DNA of 64,000 bases, taken from positions 5,828,001 through 5,892,000 of the forward strand of contig NC_063256.1 in assembly GCF_019578655.1 (NCBI RefSeq), in the 5' to 3' direction. Shown here piece after piece: positions 17,760 to 31,134 of this stretch; within the stretch, counting starts at the first letter, position 1, and every line of letters starts with the position of its first letter. The stretch is from Ricinus communis (lineage: Eukaryota > Streptophyta > Magnoliopsida > Malpighiales > Euphorbiaceae). Both the position numbers and the translations under genes were made by a program. The notes beneath the pieces are model-generated. The model searched no databases. It worked only from the letters and a program-made list of their open reading frames with translations, and was not told where the DNA came from.

Positions 17760-20700
17760 GGTTAGGGTTAGAGTTTAGGTATTTGGACTCTCCGTCTCGA
17801 GCTTCTACCAGTACATTCATTTCTTTTTGTTATTTGTTCATTTAAAACCCACCAATCAGTAAATTATGTTGCCGAAAATGTAATTTACTTCACTGCATAT
17901 CAGTTCATAAAACAAAAAGAATATAGAGACTCAAAATTCCATTTGGTGAGAAAGGAATAGTAATATGGATACCTTCTCTATTTCTTCATCCAGTTGCATG
18001 ACAGATCTCTTTGCGTGATGACGGCCAAAATGCTGCTCATCAAAAGCTTTCATTGCTTCCTCTCTAGACCTTTCATGGGCATCTTGCAGAGATTGCTCTG
18101 GAAGTGGTAAACCTAATTTTGCCATTGATTCACCATACAGCTTCAAACAGCGCTCCAGTATACCCTTGTTGAAAACCTCCACAAGAGAGCCTGTTGAAGG
18201 AATCTCCCCCTTATTCAAGGCTTCAAGTATCTGAAAGTATTAAGATGAAAGTTGAGAGAATGTACAAAAGCAACATAACTAGAAAGGGTTTTGCCTGAAC
18301 CTTTTTCAAATTGCTTTTTTCTTGTTTCCCATCTTTTCCTTCCAACTCAATTAAACCTAACAGACGGTGAAGCAGGAACAAAAAGTTGCACCACTGCCCC
18401 ACAGCTATGAAACATTTCTGTTTTAATGTGCTTAAAACTCAATACAATCATGTCAAGAAAATCAGCCAATTGCCAACATTAAGCACATCTTACACAGTTA
18501 AATACTGTTAGGAGGCCTGTGGTGGCACATTTAGCTGAAGTCTTGAGGTTCAATAAAATAAAAGCAACAGTTCACAAATTTATTGTTAACATGAGATTCA
18601 TTGCCCACATGACCTTTTAGTAAGTCAAAATACACGAGAAGCATTTGCACATGAGAAAAGTTGACCTTCAATAAAATAAAAGCAACAGTTCACAAATTTA
18701 TTGCTCAATCATGGAAAGGAATGTGAAACCAGTATGAATTTTGAAAAACTCAACTTTCACACCCTCCAAAAGAAAAGTTTAAATTGCATGTAAGCTCCTC
18801 CTGGCATGACGCAGAAAGTTGTACAAATAAAAGGTACCTGCTCCAAGAAAGCTACAAACTCTTCTCCATTCAAAGTTTTGCCTTGCACAATCTTTGGTCG
18901 AATAATGCTAGCAACAACTTCCTTCAACTGCTCCCTTCTTTGAACATATACTGAATCAAGCTCACCATCCTTCATGTCGCAAAGTTTTGTTCGCTGGAGA
19001 TGAGGCTGTCCAAATTCGCATAGCAATAAGACATGCATACACTTAAGTTACCTGTCCGCAATCATACGTGTATAGAAGCAATGTGGATCTACAGGACATA
19101 TTAATTTCTCCTCTCTCACTCTCTCTCCCTCTGCCTTATTTTTCTTCCTTCTTATTTGTTCTTCCCACTGTAATGAATAATATTGGTAATTGCAGGATTT
19201 GAGCAAAAAATCCTCTGTTGTGCAATGGAGAGTTATGATATTACAAAATGCGTGCCCACAGAGTATGAAAAGACTAATACCCAATCATTATAACAAATTG
19301 TTATGTCAACAATGGAAAATGGCCAACTAAGATAAGCAGAGTCAATCAAGCAACTAAGTTAAGCAGAATCAATGATCTGTGGCAAGTGCTTATAAATCAA
19401 TCAGTTTCGTAAATAATGTTAACAAATATTTTGCATTATATACAAGTGCAGATTGTAAAATATCTTGCTGAAGCAAAACAAGTTTCGGAGGCATGATCTC
19501 TTCAAATTGAATGCATTAAATTGCCTTCTTGAACTTTAGGCATTCTTCAACTGTTTTCAGGTAAAAAACCAAAATTTCCAAACAAAATAGTTCCGACAGA
19601 ATATTACTCCAATAAAAGTTGGGCAAAAATTTGACACATGCTAGAGCCACCAAATCTTGGAAGAAAGGGGCGTGACAAATAGATATTCTACTTTCTACTC
19701 TAAAGTAATAAGAATTATCTACATAACGTGACATCACATCCCAGGGTTATATTTGGAAAATAACAAATAAGAAATACTAGGATTAGAGGTCTTCCTAAGA
19801 AGGGAGAACCACAGATGCAGATGCATTACTCTTTGCACAACATGCCAAGGGAGAAGCTTGACCAGATGCATGTGCAACACAAGTCCGGGTACACCTAGTC
19901 TCCTATTATGCCACAACCACTGTGTACTTTGGACCTTTTATACACTTGGAAGTATCCATGTGTTGACTTCAAGATAGCATCATAACAACTTAACAATCAA
20001 AGACATATTTCCCAAAAAGTATTAAATACACAGTAAAAATGCAGTAAACCCCTTACTTGTGGCAAGCTAAATGCTGTGCTGTTATCACCCATAATAGCGA
20101 GTGACTCTCGAATCTGGTTAACCTGATAAATGTTAAAATAGAAAAAGGAAAAGGATGAACTTCTCCTCCCAGAATGACAGCATTTCAATGATATTCGGCA
20201 AATTCAAGTAATAGAGAGAAATTACCTGATCGATATTCCTGTCCCCTGCAATCAGAACAGCACCTATTATCAAACCTCTGTTTCAGAACACAGTTATTGC
20301 ACTGTGGATAAATTCATCTCTTCTAAATCACAATGACTAGGAAAAGGAAAATACAAAAACTAACCATCCTTGTTAGGGACACGTTGAAGGGCTTCATTCA
20401 CCATTTGTTGCACTGATTTCCCTTCTGTGCAACCCAGGGGAAAAGGAAAGAAAAAACATCATTTTCCTTCAAGCACACAAGAACTCACCTCATGGCATAC
20501 AGAAAGAAATGCACCCTTTAAAATTATCTACCAAATCAGACCTATACCATTAACTCTAAAGCACTTCACTGAAATTTTAAACAAAACTTGAAAGAGAAAA
20601 ATTTTAGCGGGAGCAGATGCACAAATTGCAAGAACAACACGAGATCTCAGAAAAATCAAACTATGAAGCAAGCAGTTATTCAACAATATTATCCAAATAA

Positions 20701-23700
20701 GAAAACGAGCTTACGTAGAAAATCACGCTGGATAAGCCACAGTAGCTTTGCTGGTTCAAAAGCAACATCTTGGCCCTTTAAAAATTTTAAGAAAGAACAA
20801 CAGCCATTCAAATTCCAATATATCTTTAAAAATAATTTTTTTTTTTTTTTTTAAACTAACAAGAATATCATTGCAACGGATTGTAAAGTACCTTTACTCT
20901 ATTTTCCATGATGTAGTTGTCAGCCAATCCATAAAATAGCTAGTGTTAGTTATATTGATAGGGTATTGAAAAGGAGAAACCCACATTCACTCTTCCAAAT
21001 ACACAGTTTATTTACTAACAGAGAGACTCTGCTGAATTCAGAACAAAGAAGAAGTGCAGACCTTCCATAAAATTCCTCAGCAAGCTCGACTGCAAATGAC
21101 AGGCGGGATATGTCAGCTTCTCGGATCTAAAGACATGGTGGGACAAACATGTAAGTATAGCCACAAGAATCACCTCAAAATGGCAAGCTTCATCAAATAG
21201 TAAATTACCTAACAGATAAACTCCAACCTCATATTAGAAAAGTAAAGTGTAAAAGTTTTAGACAGGTCAAATTCCATCACATGCAAAACATGGTATATAG
21301 CAAGTTTACTTCTCACAAAATAAAGTTAGCATTGCCATATTTGAAAAGACATCCCTGTTTATTTCCACTACAACTTATCATCAAAGGTGTGCGGATAATG
21401 TTAATATCAAGTTAGATTGTTCAATATCAGCTTCTTTAACAACTAGAATGCAAGAAAAGTGAGGTCGCATTGCAGGGCACCAAATACCCTAATTTCACTA
21501 CAGATTTCCAGCTCTAGAAATGAAAACCATCATTCATAAAGGGTATCCAATGCATAAGGCCTTATAGCATTGCAGACTTCAGGCTGGGGCATATATGCGA
21601 AAATTTCCATAGCATTTGCAAAGATGTTTGCCTATGGAGTTGGGGTGGTGACATAGAACAGCAGTAAAAGGCTATAGCAAACTCTGGCATCTGTATCTAA
21701 CAAACCAGATAGCACAAAACAGCACCTCCAGATTCAGCATATAGAAAATTGAAAGTTAAATATACAGATAAAGAACTAACCGTCTCAGGCAGATTGTATA
21801 TAAGCACAGAACTCATAACAGTTGCCAGAGCAAAAATTCTGCAGAAGCAAAAATGAAAGAAAAGTTTCCACAAGTTTCTACCATTTTCAAAGGCAAGTTC
21901 AGAATTACATGACTTGGAAGTTACCGGTCATCATAAACATTTGACTTTCCAACACTTTCAAATCCCTCCGTATCAAGGTAAAACACAGAAGTTTTAACTC
22001 CATTAATATCCAATTCTACTGGGGTTCCCCAAACCCAAATCCCTGTAAAATACAAAGAGACATTATATATGTTTCCAAGCAAATAGTTCCACTTTCTGCC
22101 TACCCAAATTCACAATACCTTTTGTCTTTGTGTCACGCATATGCCCAACTCCAAAACCTGAAGATGAAAAAGTCAAACTCAAGGTTACTGTAGACATATA
22201 AATAAAAGAACATTTGTATATCTGTATCTATATATAGCCTAATAGTAGTGAAGACAGCACCTTCATAACAAGAAAGCGAAAGAAGCTGATTAAGCAAAAA
22301 CGATTTTCCAGAGCGGTATGGTCCAATCACCTGATCATGCAACCATCAGTGTCATAGTCAAAAAGGGTGAATTGGCTAAGACCAATTGCACTTCATATAA
22401 TTACATATGGACTGTAAAATAAAATTTCGAGTTGACATGTCAGTTATAATGGTAGGCAGCTTAAATGACAATTTATTCAATCCAGCTGTACATAAAGCAT
22501 GAGGAAATCGATTAAGCATTATTGCATAACTAAAAAAACTGTGTAAAAGATGAGAACTACTGGAAACTGATGAAGTACAAGTTCTCTCGAGCATAGATTG
22601 CTTACCATCCAAAATTTTCAGTATGCACAAGAATTTTGACTTTTGTATCACATCTCATGCGAAAGATATAAAATTTCACACTACCACAAGTTGGAAACAT
22701 AAAAGTTGCTAAACCTAGCTCATAACAGTTGATGCACACAATTTTTCTAAACTTTCTTTTTCATATTTAGCAGTGTACATTTCTCTACAACTTATTGATT
22801 TCTTTCTAATCCCGGAATAATATTGTAGTTTCCACTGACAGACATAAACGCTCACAGGTTTAACTAGTAGTTAATATTAGCTCAAATTCCATTAACATTT
22901 AATAAAATTAGATTAAATTAGGTTGCTACTCTTTGAAGCTTAAGATGTATCTAAGACATACCGCGACGGCTGCTATTGGTGTTGTAATTCTTCTAATGGC
23001 TTCCAAGCCATCACTTGCTAGTCGAAGCTTTGTATGACCAGGATCAGGTTCGATGATAGGAAAACTGTACAAGCGAAAAGGGAGACAAGAGCTAACTGAG
23101 ATAAAACAATATATTAGATGCTCCATAAAGTAACAATATGTGACTAAGGAACCATGTAAGCGACTAGGCAGCTACCAAATTTTAATCAGAGATATAAGGA
23201 ATGATCTGAGAGAAAGTGAACAGCTAAAGTAATAAACCCATAAAGGGTTACAAGATGAAACATACATGAACTTGAAGAGGCAGTTGCTCTTTCTATGGGA
23301 AACATATACATGGCACCAAATATACGCTAATGAACCTTAAATTTGATATGAAGAAAAAGCCCAAAGTAGCGGATATCATTGACCGCATGTATCAACCTTT
23401 GATGTTTAGTCAAACTCTAGCAATGTAGAGTCTGCCATTCACTATTACAAGACATATCCATAGCCTGCACATAATGCGTATAATCCTCACATGCTCTCTA
23501 ACACAATGAGCCTCCAAAATCACACACAAACGCCTAAAGTGTTACCCACTTTACCAAATTCTGCCTCCAAATAGTTAGTTTTACCTGTACACACTAATTT
23601 CTAAATTTCAAAATTAGATGATCTTCTTCAAGTAAGCATCTCTAAGTTTGTCTTCAATTACTTTTCTAACTTAAATAATGCTACCCAAAATATACAAGAG

Positions 23701-24232
23701 TATTGAACTAGGTGGTCTTCTTCAAGTATGTATCCCCAAGCTTGTAGTCGATTAGTTTTTAATTCAAAAAGTGCTGCCCAAAATGTACTGCACTATGAAA
23801 TCAAGGTAGGCTTGAATCAGTTTCATAGTCCAATACATAATTTTAATTAAATAAGCATACGTATTCACCTTGAGGGAAAAAAATCACATAATCAATATAT
23901 TAACGCAGAGAAAGGGCTAAATTATTACGTAAAACTGGACTGGCATAAGTACTAACCAATGCAATAGATAGATTACCAAAGATCTTAACATCAAACACTA
24001 AAAAAAAATATATCTCTAGACAACAATAAACAACAGAAAATTCATAATAAAAAGTAAACTGTAAGCTAATTATCAAACTAAATATTAACAAATAGATTCA
24101 AATACAAGAATTATGAAAAACGCAACAACTTGACATTACTTACGCCTGGTGAGAACTGTCAATTGAGAGAGACCCATATGCAGACAAGGAGAGAACAAGC
24201 AAAGTGACCAAAACCCAGTAAGAAATCTTCAT
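15831..24232 (-). CDS. Guanylate-binding-protein-like large GTPase with membrane anchors
   Basis: Dynamin-related GB1/GBP-family GTPase. Seventeen exons: 24232-24144, 23064-22962, 22330-22261, 22157-22119, 22042-21925, 21838-21781, 21126-21062, 20898-20892 (7 nt), 20775-20715, 20424-20365, 20245-20226 (20 nt), 20122-20057, 19005-18838, 18230-17973, 17306-17094, 16646-16375, 15972-15831. They total 1809 nt, or 602 residues. Residues 1-22 look like a signal peptide or anchor (YWVLVTLLVLSLSAYG). G motifs: P-loop GPYRSGKS (67-74), DTEG (124-127) and the GBP-type RD (WLIQRDFL, about 200-201). A helical region with charged segments follows. The C terminus has a long hydrophobic stretch at about 482-518 and another at about 557-573, then a basic tail. 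The membrane segments suggest ER or endomembrane anchoring (inference). The best match from memory is the Arabidopsis At2g38840 type. Confidence 0.93.
16152..16174. repeat. Poly(A) tract
   Basis: A run of about 23 A on the plus strand inside the last GBP intron. On the transcribed strand it is a T tract. Confidence 0.95.
17726..17757. repeat. (CT)n microsatellite in a GBP intron
   Basis: About 15 CT dinucleotides in the intron between the exons ending at 17973 and starting at 17306. Confidence 0.95.
20892..20898 (-). other. 7-nt microexon of the GBP-like gene
   Basis: On the minus strand the exon is AGTAAAG, preceded by AATAG and followed by GTACTT. Without it exon 7 (ending GGA AG) cannot join exon 9 (GGC CAA GAT) in frame. 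With it the reading is FYGRVKGQDVAFEP, as expected for plant GBPs. It supplies the last base of Arg181 and all of Val182-Lys183. Confidence 0.88.
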
Positions 24233-26400
24233 AATTTAAAAATTGCCAAAGATCGCAATGGCTTTAATTCACAAATGCAGCGAGGTCACGAATGTAAGAC
24301 GTATTGAACTCTAGGGGCTTGGCAGTTATTCATCAGAAGGGGGCGTACGTTAAGGATCTCAAGAGATGATGGGGTGTACGTTAAGGACTCTGAAACTAGA
24401 TGCCGGTGGTTTTCGCATCTAAAGAAGAGAAGTACATGGAAAAAGTTTTGAAGCGAAATGCAGGTGATTCCTGCTTCGAGTACTCTTACATTGCGATCGA
24501 ATTTACTGTTATGGATGCTGTTTAAAAGCGGATAAATTGAAGAAGCAGGGGTATTATTGTAAACGGGGTGGATACTAATAGACGGTAAGTATACGTGTCC
24601 GTTACTCTGTTTAAGCTTCGAGCAGCATCCCTCTTCTTACTGTCCCAAAACAAAAAAAGGATTTTTTTGTTTTTCTAATTAGTAGTGAGGAGTGATAATT
24701 TTGATTTTACTAACTTATTTTTATTCAAGATTGGAAAATAAGACAGATAATTAAAATTTGAATGACAATTTCTGTTTCAGTAAAAAATTAATTTGTTTCA
24801 TTATTGCCTCCAAATCCAATGAATCTATTATAAGAAAATTTGTTGAAGTTCAAGGTTACAATTGCAAATACCAAATTTATTGGAGGAAATTATGAATCTG
24901 AGTGGGAGAAAACTGTTCATTTAACAGAAGAAGGTCTTGCCAATGCCAAGGCCGTAAAATGTCCATATACTCCCACTAATGTTCTTATCAATGTGATTAG
25001 AATTGTCAGTACACGAAAAGGTCAGTGTTCTTATTTTTCCTTATTGTCATTAACTTGTATTTGAATCTGAGTTTTATGTAATCTTTGCTTCTACTCAGAA
25101 GAATACCACTATGAGACCTGAAATTAAACAAACATATTTTTAAAATCAAGATTCTGATTCTAATTTCATTAACCGTATAAAAACCTTTCAAAAAAAACAA
25201 TTTAAAAAAAAAATAATGCTATTTGTCTCAAGTAGACACACAATATATGTATATCAAGTTAAAATAAATATTTAATTTAATTTAATAGTAATTTATTTAT
25301 CACTTAGATTTTTAATTAAAAAATTAAATTAATTGCATTAATTACTATAAATATTTTTAATAAAAAATTTATGATTTTTTCACTAAATTTTAGTTATTTT
25401 TTTATGTAAATTTATATATTATGTTACTGTTAAGATATATTTATTGTATTTCTACTTTGAAATAAATAGTATTTTTTCATATAAAAAATACATTTTATTG
25501 ATATTTCGGGTCAGCCATATATATAATCACCGATATTAAGTGTTTGGTTTTTCAAAACTTACTTTCCATATGAAAACAGGAAAATTGAGGTGTGGGTAAA
25601 CAAATTCAATAAATACCCACTCTGGGAAAGTGACTTGATAAAACCACATTAATTAACCCACGCAACTGACAGTTTACTATTCAATGCCTTTCGGATTCAA
25701 ACAACCACTAGGAATAGGGGCACGCAAAGTTATGGAACTTTTAAAAATTCAGACCAAATTAATAATTTGATGAAATTCATCTTTTAATTTACTATATTCA
25801 ATTTAAATTATTTTAATTAAAGATCGAACCGACAGAAATATGTTGGATCTCTAATTAAAAATGTTCTGTTGTGAGATTCTTCTTAGGAGCCCTCAGCTTT
25901 ATTGGGCCTTCCGAGAGGCCTTCTTTCGTTGGGGTTATATTCACCTTCAAAAAGGCCATGACTCGCGGGATATCTACGAAAGGCTTTGTTTAAACGTAAA
26001 CCCCAAGGAGGAAGGCCTTTGTTCTTTTAATTCATTAATGTGATCAGGATTTTAGCTTATTCACCCTGCTCTGCTTGAAATAAATTGCGTAATTGAAATT
26101 GAGTTTTTAGAACATTGGTAACCACGATTTCTTTTAATTTAAAGAAGGGTATTCAATTTTATGCTGACTTCGTATGCGTGTCATAATTGCCTAACATATT
26201 ATCTTAATTACCACCGACTAGCAGATCAAACCATAAATAATTTACTATACAAACAACACTTTTTTTCTTCCTGTATGGTTTGATTCTCTCCAAGAACAAA
26301 CAACAAATGCAACAATGTTTCTACATTTCATAACTTACCCTGATGACCTCTAATCACAACAGTTTCAGCTGTTCCCAAGAAAGTGGTACTTGTTTGCATA
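24233..26400. other. Intergenic region between GBP and ELC-like genes
   Basis: The first 400 bases are the GBP promoter side. An open frame at 24840-25064 (+) would encode 74 residues, including NTKFIGGNYESEWEKTVHLT. It looks less random than its surroundings, but I recognise no family and no splice partner; it could be a gene fragment. From 25,130 to 25,860 the DNA is AT-rich and no gene is visible. Confidence 0.4.
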
Positions 26401-27417
26401 TCAATCAGGCCAAAGGAGTATGTCAGGACCTCTTAATTTTACAAGCCTAGCTCTATGGTAGAACTGCTCTCTTGCCAGGAGTCTCACTTGCCTAAGATAT
26501 GCATCAAAACAAGGCACTGCTCCTTCCTCTACTGCCTTGTCCAATGCATATATCACATCCTCAATAGCCCTCTCTGCAGCCAAGCAATCAATCACCGATC
26601 TCGACTCTTCATCATCGCCTTCGAATGCATCTTCCATTCCATCTCCTTCAATTGTAACATCATTAACTCTCAGCCAATTCATCACCACATCAGCCTGTTC
26701 CATCAACTCCGTTGCTCTCTCCTTTAAGCTCCCTCTCTCTTTCTCAAGGCTAATGATCATGTTTCTCGCGACGTGATTTCGCTTCATCAGTTCTACTTGT
26801 AAGCTTGATAACCCCTCCATTTCTTCTTCGTTCTTGGCCTTCAATGCAATCTTATCATAGTGAATCGTACCCGAAAGGCGGTCAAGAGCCTCCATCTTCG
26901 AGACAAGAGAAGGGTGAGTCAAACTAGAAGAAGGGGAGGGAGTTAAAAAAGGATGGTCGTGAGAGAAAATCTTGACAAGATTACGAACAAGTTCAGTTAA
27001 GTTACAGCGAGGGAATATCCAGGTTTGGAGATAAGGAGAAGAGGTGGCACCAGAATAAGGGTCGACAAAAGGGTGATTCTGATGAATCGGAGACATAGAA
27101 TCATTTGGTGAGACGACAACAATAGGAGGCATGTAAGGATAGTTCTCATGTACCCAAATGGTGAGAGGCACAGGGGGGGTGTATTTACTACCGGCGAGAT
27201 GGAGATTGCCGGCCGCGTTGAGGAGGTAGACGGCAGTGCCATCATTGTGGAAGAAAGTATCGGTGGAAGGTTTAAAAGTTGGGTAGTCAATTATTAGAGA
27301 AAGGAGGTGTTTCCTAATGATCCATTTTTGTTTAGGGTCAGGGTAAGATAGTGCATAAGGTGTACTGGTGCAAGAAAGTGCTGTGTCAATGAATTGGATT
27401 GAGGAGGATGGCGCCAT
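26401..27417 (-). CDS. ELC-like protein (TSG101/VPS23 family, ESCRT-I subunit)
   Basis: ESCRT-I subunit that binds ubiquitinated cargo at endosomes for multivesicular-body sorting. Single exon, 338 residues. Residues 20-160 form the UEV domain: WIIRKHLLSLIIDYPTFKPS, then VPLTIWVHENYPYMPPIVVV and HQNHPFVDPYSG. UEV domains lack the catalytic Cys of E2 enzymes. Residues about 196-250 form a coiled coil (ELMKRNHVARNMIISLEKER). The C-terminal steadiness box includes CLAAERAIEDVIYALDKAVE and CFDAYLRQVRLLAREQF. The start is the first Met and matches the usual MAPSSS-like N terminus. It is shorter than Arabidopsis ELC (about 398) and close to the ELC-like At2g38830 (about 330). Lack of introns is usual for this family. 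Confidence 0.95.
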   Translation of the reverse strand: MAPSSSIQFIDTALSCTSTPYALSYPDPKQKWIIRKHLLSLIIDYPTFKPSTDTFFHNDGTAVYLLNAAGNLHLAGSKYTPPVPLTIWVHENYPYMPPIVVVSPNDSMSPIHQNHPFVDPYSGATSSPYLQTWIFPRCNLTELVRNLVKIFSHDHPFLTPSPSSSLTHPSLVSKMEALDRLSGTIHYDKIALKAKNEEEMEGLSSLQVELMKRNHVARNMIISLEKERGSLKERATELMEQADVVMNWLRVNDVTIEGDGMEDAFEGDDEESRSVIDCLAAERAIEDVIYALDKAVEEGAVPCFDAYLRQVRLLAREQFYHRARLVKLRGPDILLWPD

Positions 27418-30400
27418 TCCTTGAATTGCAAAAAAAAAAAAAAAACAGAGAGGTTAATCTGTTTAGGAAGAGATTATCTGTATGCGAGTTGCATATAGAA
27501 GTTAATTCTTTTAAGTGGCAAAATCAGTCTGAGGAAAATTTTTAATTTTGTTTATAGAAAGACTAAGAAGATTAGTGAAGTCAATCTTAGATTAAGATTT
27601 TAACCGGATTATTGTTGTTGTATTTATTTTTTCTTTTTCTGATAAGCGTCAGGTTTTTAGTTGCTCAAAAGTTTACTTCTGACCTGGAGGAGGAGGAGGA
27701 GGAAGCTTCCTCTGATTGCATGTTTTCCCATAAAATATAGGAGGCCTAATCCATATCAACTCAGCAACTTATTTTTTTTAATATATTTTTAATATAAACA
27801 TTGAAGACCAAGTAGTATATTTATTGTCTAATTAACCTTGTTGCACAAGCAAGTCTGTTCCCTCATGAGAATTAGCCTCAATCTGATGAACTAGTGAACC
27901 AATAATTTGGGTTGGTGTCTGTTTGCTGTTTCAATATTTGATTAATTGATCTTGAATATAGAAAACAAAATATGAATTGGGGGTGGTGTAATCTCAATTT
28001 GAGAAGAAGAAAATTAATATAATACTGTAATTTTTTTAGGATGAACATAAATTTATAATTTGATGGATACCGAAAATATTTATTAATGAATTTTAAAGTG
28101 AAGTTTTAATACCCAAAACATATAAATTAAAAATTGATATCCAATTTTAAAACAAAATGTGATTTTTTAAAACGACAAGTCTCTTCTTGTGTGAGAAGCG
28201 TAACGAAACGGGAGACACTCACAAACAGTAAAATTGGTGAGAAAAATGCTATTTATGAGATCAAAACATGCTCGTAAATAACCTTGTGTGCTGCTTTTAA
28301 CAGGGCTTCTGAAACATATTTAAGAGAAATTCTTACCTAGAATGTCATCGGTAAACTAAATTAATTGTATAGTAATATGTGATTTTATTTATTAAATGTT
28401 GAATATTTGTTGGTTGAATTTTAATTATAAGTTGTTAATAGTAATAAATAAACCAACCAATAAAAATATAATATTTAAAAAATAAAATTATTTATCAAAA
28501 TATAATTAATTTAATCTATAAATAACGTGATAGATTAAATTTCTGTAAATTTTTTAAATATATATTAGAAGCCCAGCGCAAAAGGAGTACACAAGTATGA
28601 AATCTATAATTTGTTATTCTTCCAGAATCAGAATCAGGTGAGAAAGTTTCTTCAAGGAAAAAAACAAAAACCTTGAGGAATTATTGAAAATCTGCGATTG
28701 AGATCTTATAACATAGTATTGGGCTTGAATTGAATTCTGCACCGGATAAATACAGAAAGAGAGAGCCAATAATATGTTAATTGGTCTAGCTAGGACCCAG
28801 TGGCAAATAGAGCCCCTAAGGCCTGGGCCTGCAAGCAAAATTAGTAGATAACAATAGGATAATAGAAAAGCTGAAGGCAAAATGTATCTTCAGGCTAAGT
28901 AATAATAAACAAGAACGACAAAGTATGCGACAACAAAACTAAAATATAGTCTTTACAAATAAATAAGTTTTAGGTAACAATCATTTTTTTTCTTTGTAAA
29001 GAATACATAATTATACTCAATAAAAAATTCTATAATGAATTTCAATTAAATATAATATAAATATTTTTGATTAATTGGATTCTTTCTAAAAATGATTCAA
29101 AACGAAAACTATTGGCTAACATCCATTTCTTACAATTTGTTATGATTATTACTATTTCTTTATCCTTTTATTTTTATGAAGGAATTTCTTTATTTTCTTT
29201 TGTTCTATGTTATGTAGGTTTCTCCATGCTTTTCTCTTCCTTTACTTTTTGTGCCAACTTATTTTGCTTTTTTTCCATTTTAACATTTCTTTATAACGTG
29301 AGTTTTAAGGGTTCTCTTTTTCTTGTTTTCTTCTTTTTCATTGGAAAGTTAAAACCCAAATATGCTGCACAAGGAAAAAATTTCTACTTTTTAAAAAAAA
29401 AAAAAAAAAAAGATTTTTTGGAAAAATAGATATTATGATTCAAAGGCAAGAACAAAAGACTCAAATTTTGTTTGATTTATTTTCATTTATTCGACCAAGC
29501 CGATAAATAATTTAAAACTAACATTATTAATCGTGCATCAAATTACTAATTTTTTACTCATTAATTTTTAATTTAATTAATAAAATAATGTACAACTTTC
29601 AGTCTTACATTTTTTAGAATCCTAATTAATACTTCCTCAATTTTAAAATAAGTATTGTGCATAAGGATTAAAGGATCCATTGAATATTCTAAATTATAGT
29701 GAAAATTAACTCAATATGACTACTATATTTTTCTCTCTTGTTTCATTAATGCTTTTACTTATAATGGATAAAGGTAAAGCTAACAACAAAAAATCATTAC
29801 TACTGCATTGGTTTCTTAAAACCACGCTTAATTTAGAATATAAAAAGAAAATTTTAGAAAGATACTTATTATGCTACAAAGGGACTAACTATCTATATCG
29901 GTATATATATATAACAGTAATATGTTTTCTCTTTTTTACATGGCTTTTTTTTAATTTTTTAAGGTAATTTTCTTTATTTACATAAATTATTCTTATGATT
30001 TTTTTTTCTTAAATTCTGATAACTCAGACGAGCTATCAACAACGATCTTCAAAGGCTGACCTCAATCTTTAGAGTAGCTGTAAGGAAATGTTAGAAAGTG
30101 CTGAATATAGTTGTCCGGCCACTCATTCCAATGATATATTCAATAATTTGTGTAAAAGTGACTAAAATATATAAATATATCATATTGTATATACCTATAA
30201 GTGTAGTGCCCATATTTTTTATATAGACATTGAAAGTCTTCTAGTCTATTTAAAAGAGAACTCCACATTTATAGGTCATCCTAATTGTATTAGGATTTAT
30301 ACTCTTATTTCTCTTTAGAATTCTAAGTCGGGTCGGACTCTATACCTAAAATCCTCTTGAGACACATTCTTTTAGAATCCCAATCATAATGGATATCAAC

Positions 30401-30590
30401 ATTTAGTCAACTCCGCCTTTCTAGAATGTGACAGACTTGCTTATGATACTCGGTTATCAAGTTCCCTCTCTCTTCTCTTCAAATAAAGTATTTAAAAAGT
30501 TTTATTTCACTTAAACTTCTTAGCTTCTTTCTTTCATCGGTCTTGTATCTAAATTTTTTAACTTCTTTTATTTTATTATTCCTTTTCTTT
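27418..30590. other. AT-rich intergenic DNA upstream of the ELC-like gene
   Basis: The first several hundred bases are the ELC-like promoter side, with a poly(A) tract just before the start codon. No gene is recognised. Open frames at 29067-29429 and 29716-29967 are low-complexity Phe/Ser/Leu/Lys-rich readings of AT-rich DNA with no recognisable family. Confidence 0.5.
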
Positions 30591-31089
30591 TATATGTAAC
30601 TACTAGAACTTTACTTATGTCATTGCATAATTGTTTTATTTATTTTATATTAAAAAAATTTATTTTATATATTATATAATGCAGTTTATAATTATATTAA
30701 TATCAAAATAAATTTTTATTTTATTTTACGGTACTTTTAATTAAATATATATTAATATTTTATAAAAGTTATAATGCATTCTTATGAATATTTTCTATTT
30801 TTATATACTAAGGTAAATAAACATGAGAAATATATATATATATTATTTATTTATTTATTTTAATTCTTTATTTATTTTATTGCATTAATAAGTTCTCATA
30901 TATTTATATAATACTTATTTTTTAAAAACTAGATTGTTAGAACTTTGCTATTTTATTTCTTTATTTTTTATCACATATATATATACATATAAATTTTTTA
31001 ATTATATTGGACTAATAAATTTTTTAATATATCACAAATTTCTTTTAATTTTTTTATGATCCAAATTTAAATTTTCATTCTTTTACTAT

Positions 31090-31134
<45 letters not shown>

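Noticed and set aside
25861..26043. 60-residue open frame downstream of the ELC-like gene
   Set aside because: Short, no known motif, and no splice or promoter context; likely chance.
29067..29967. Open frames of 120 and 83 residues
   Set aside because: Low-complexity Phe/Ser/Leu/Lys content from AT-rich DNA, no splice context and no known motif.
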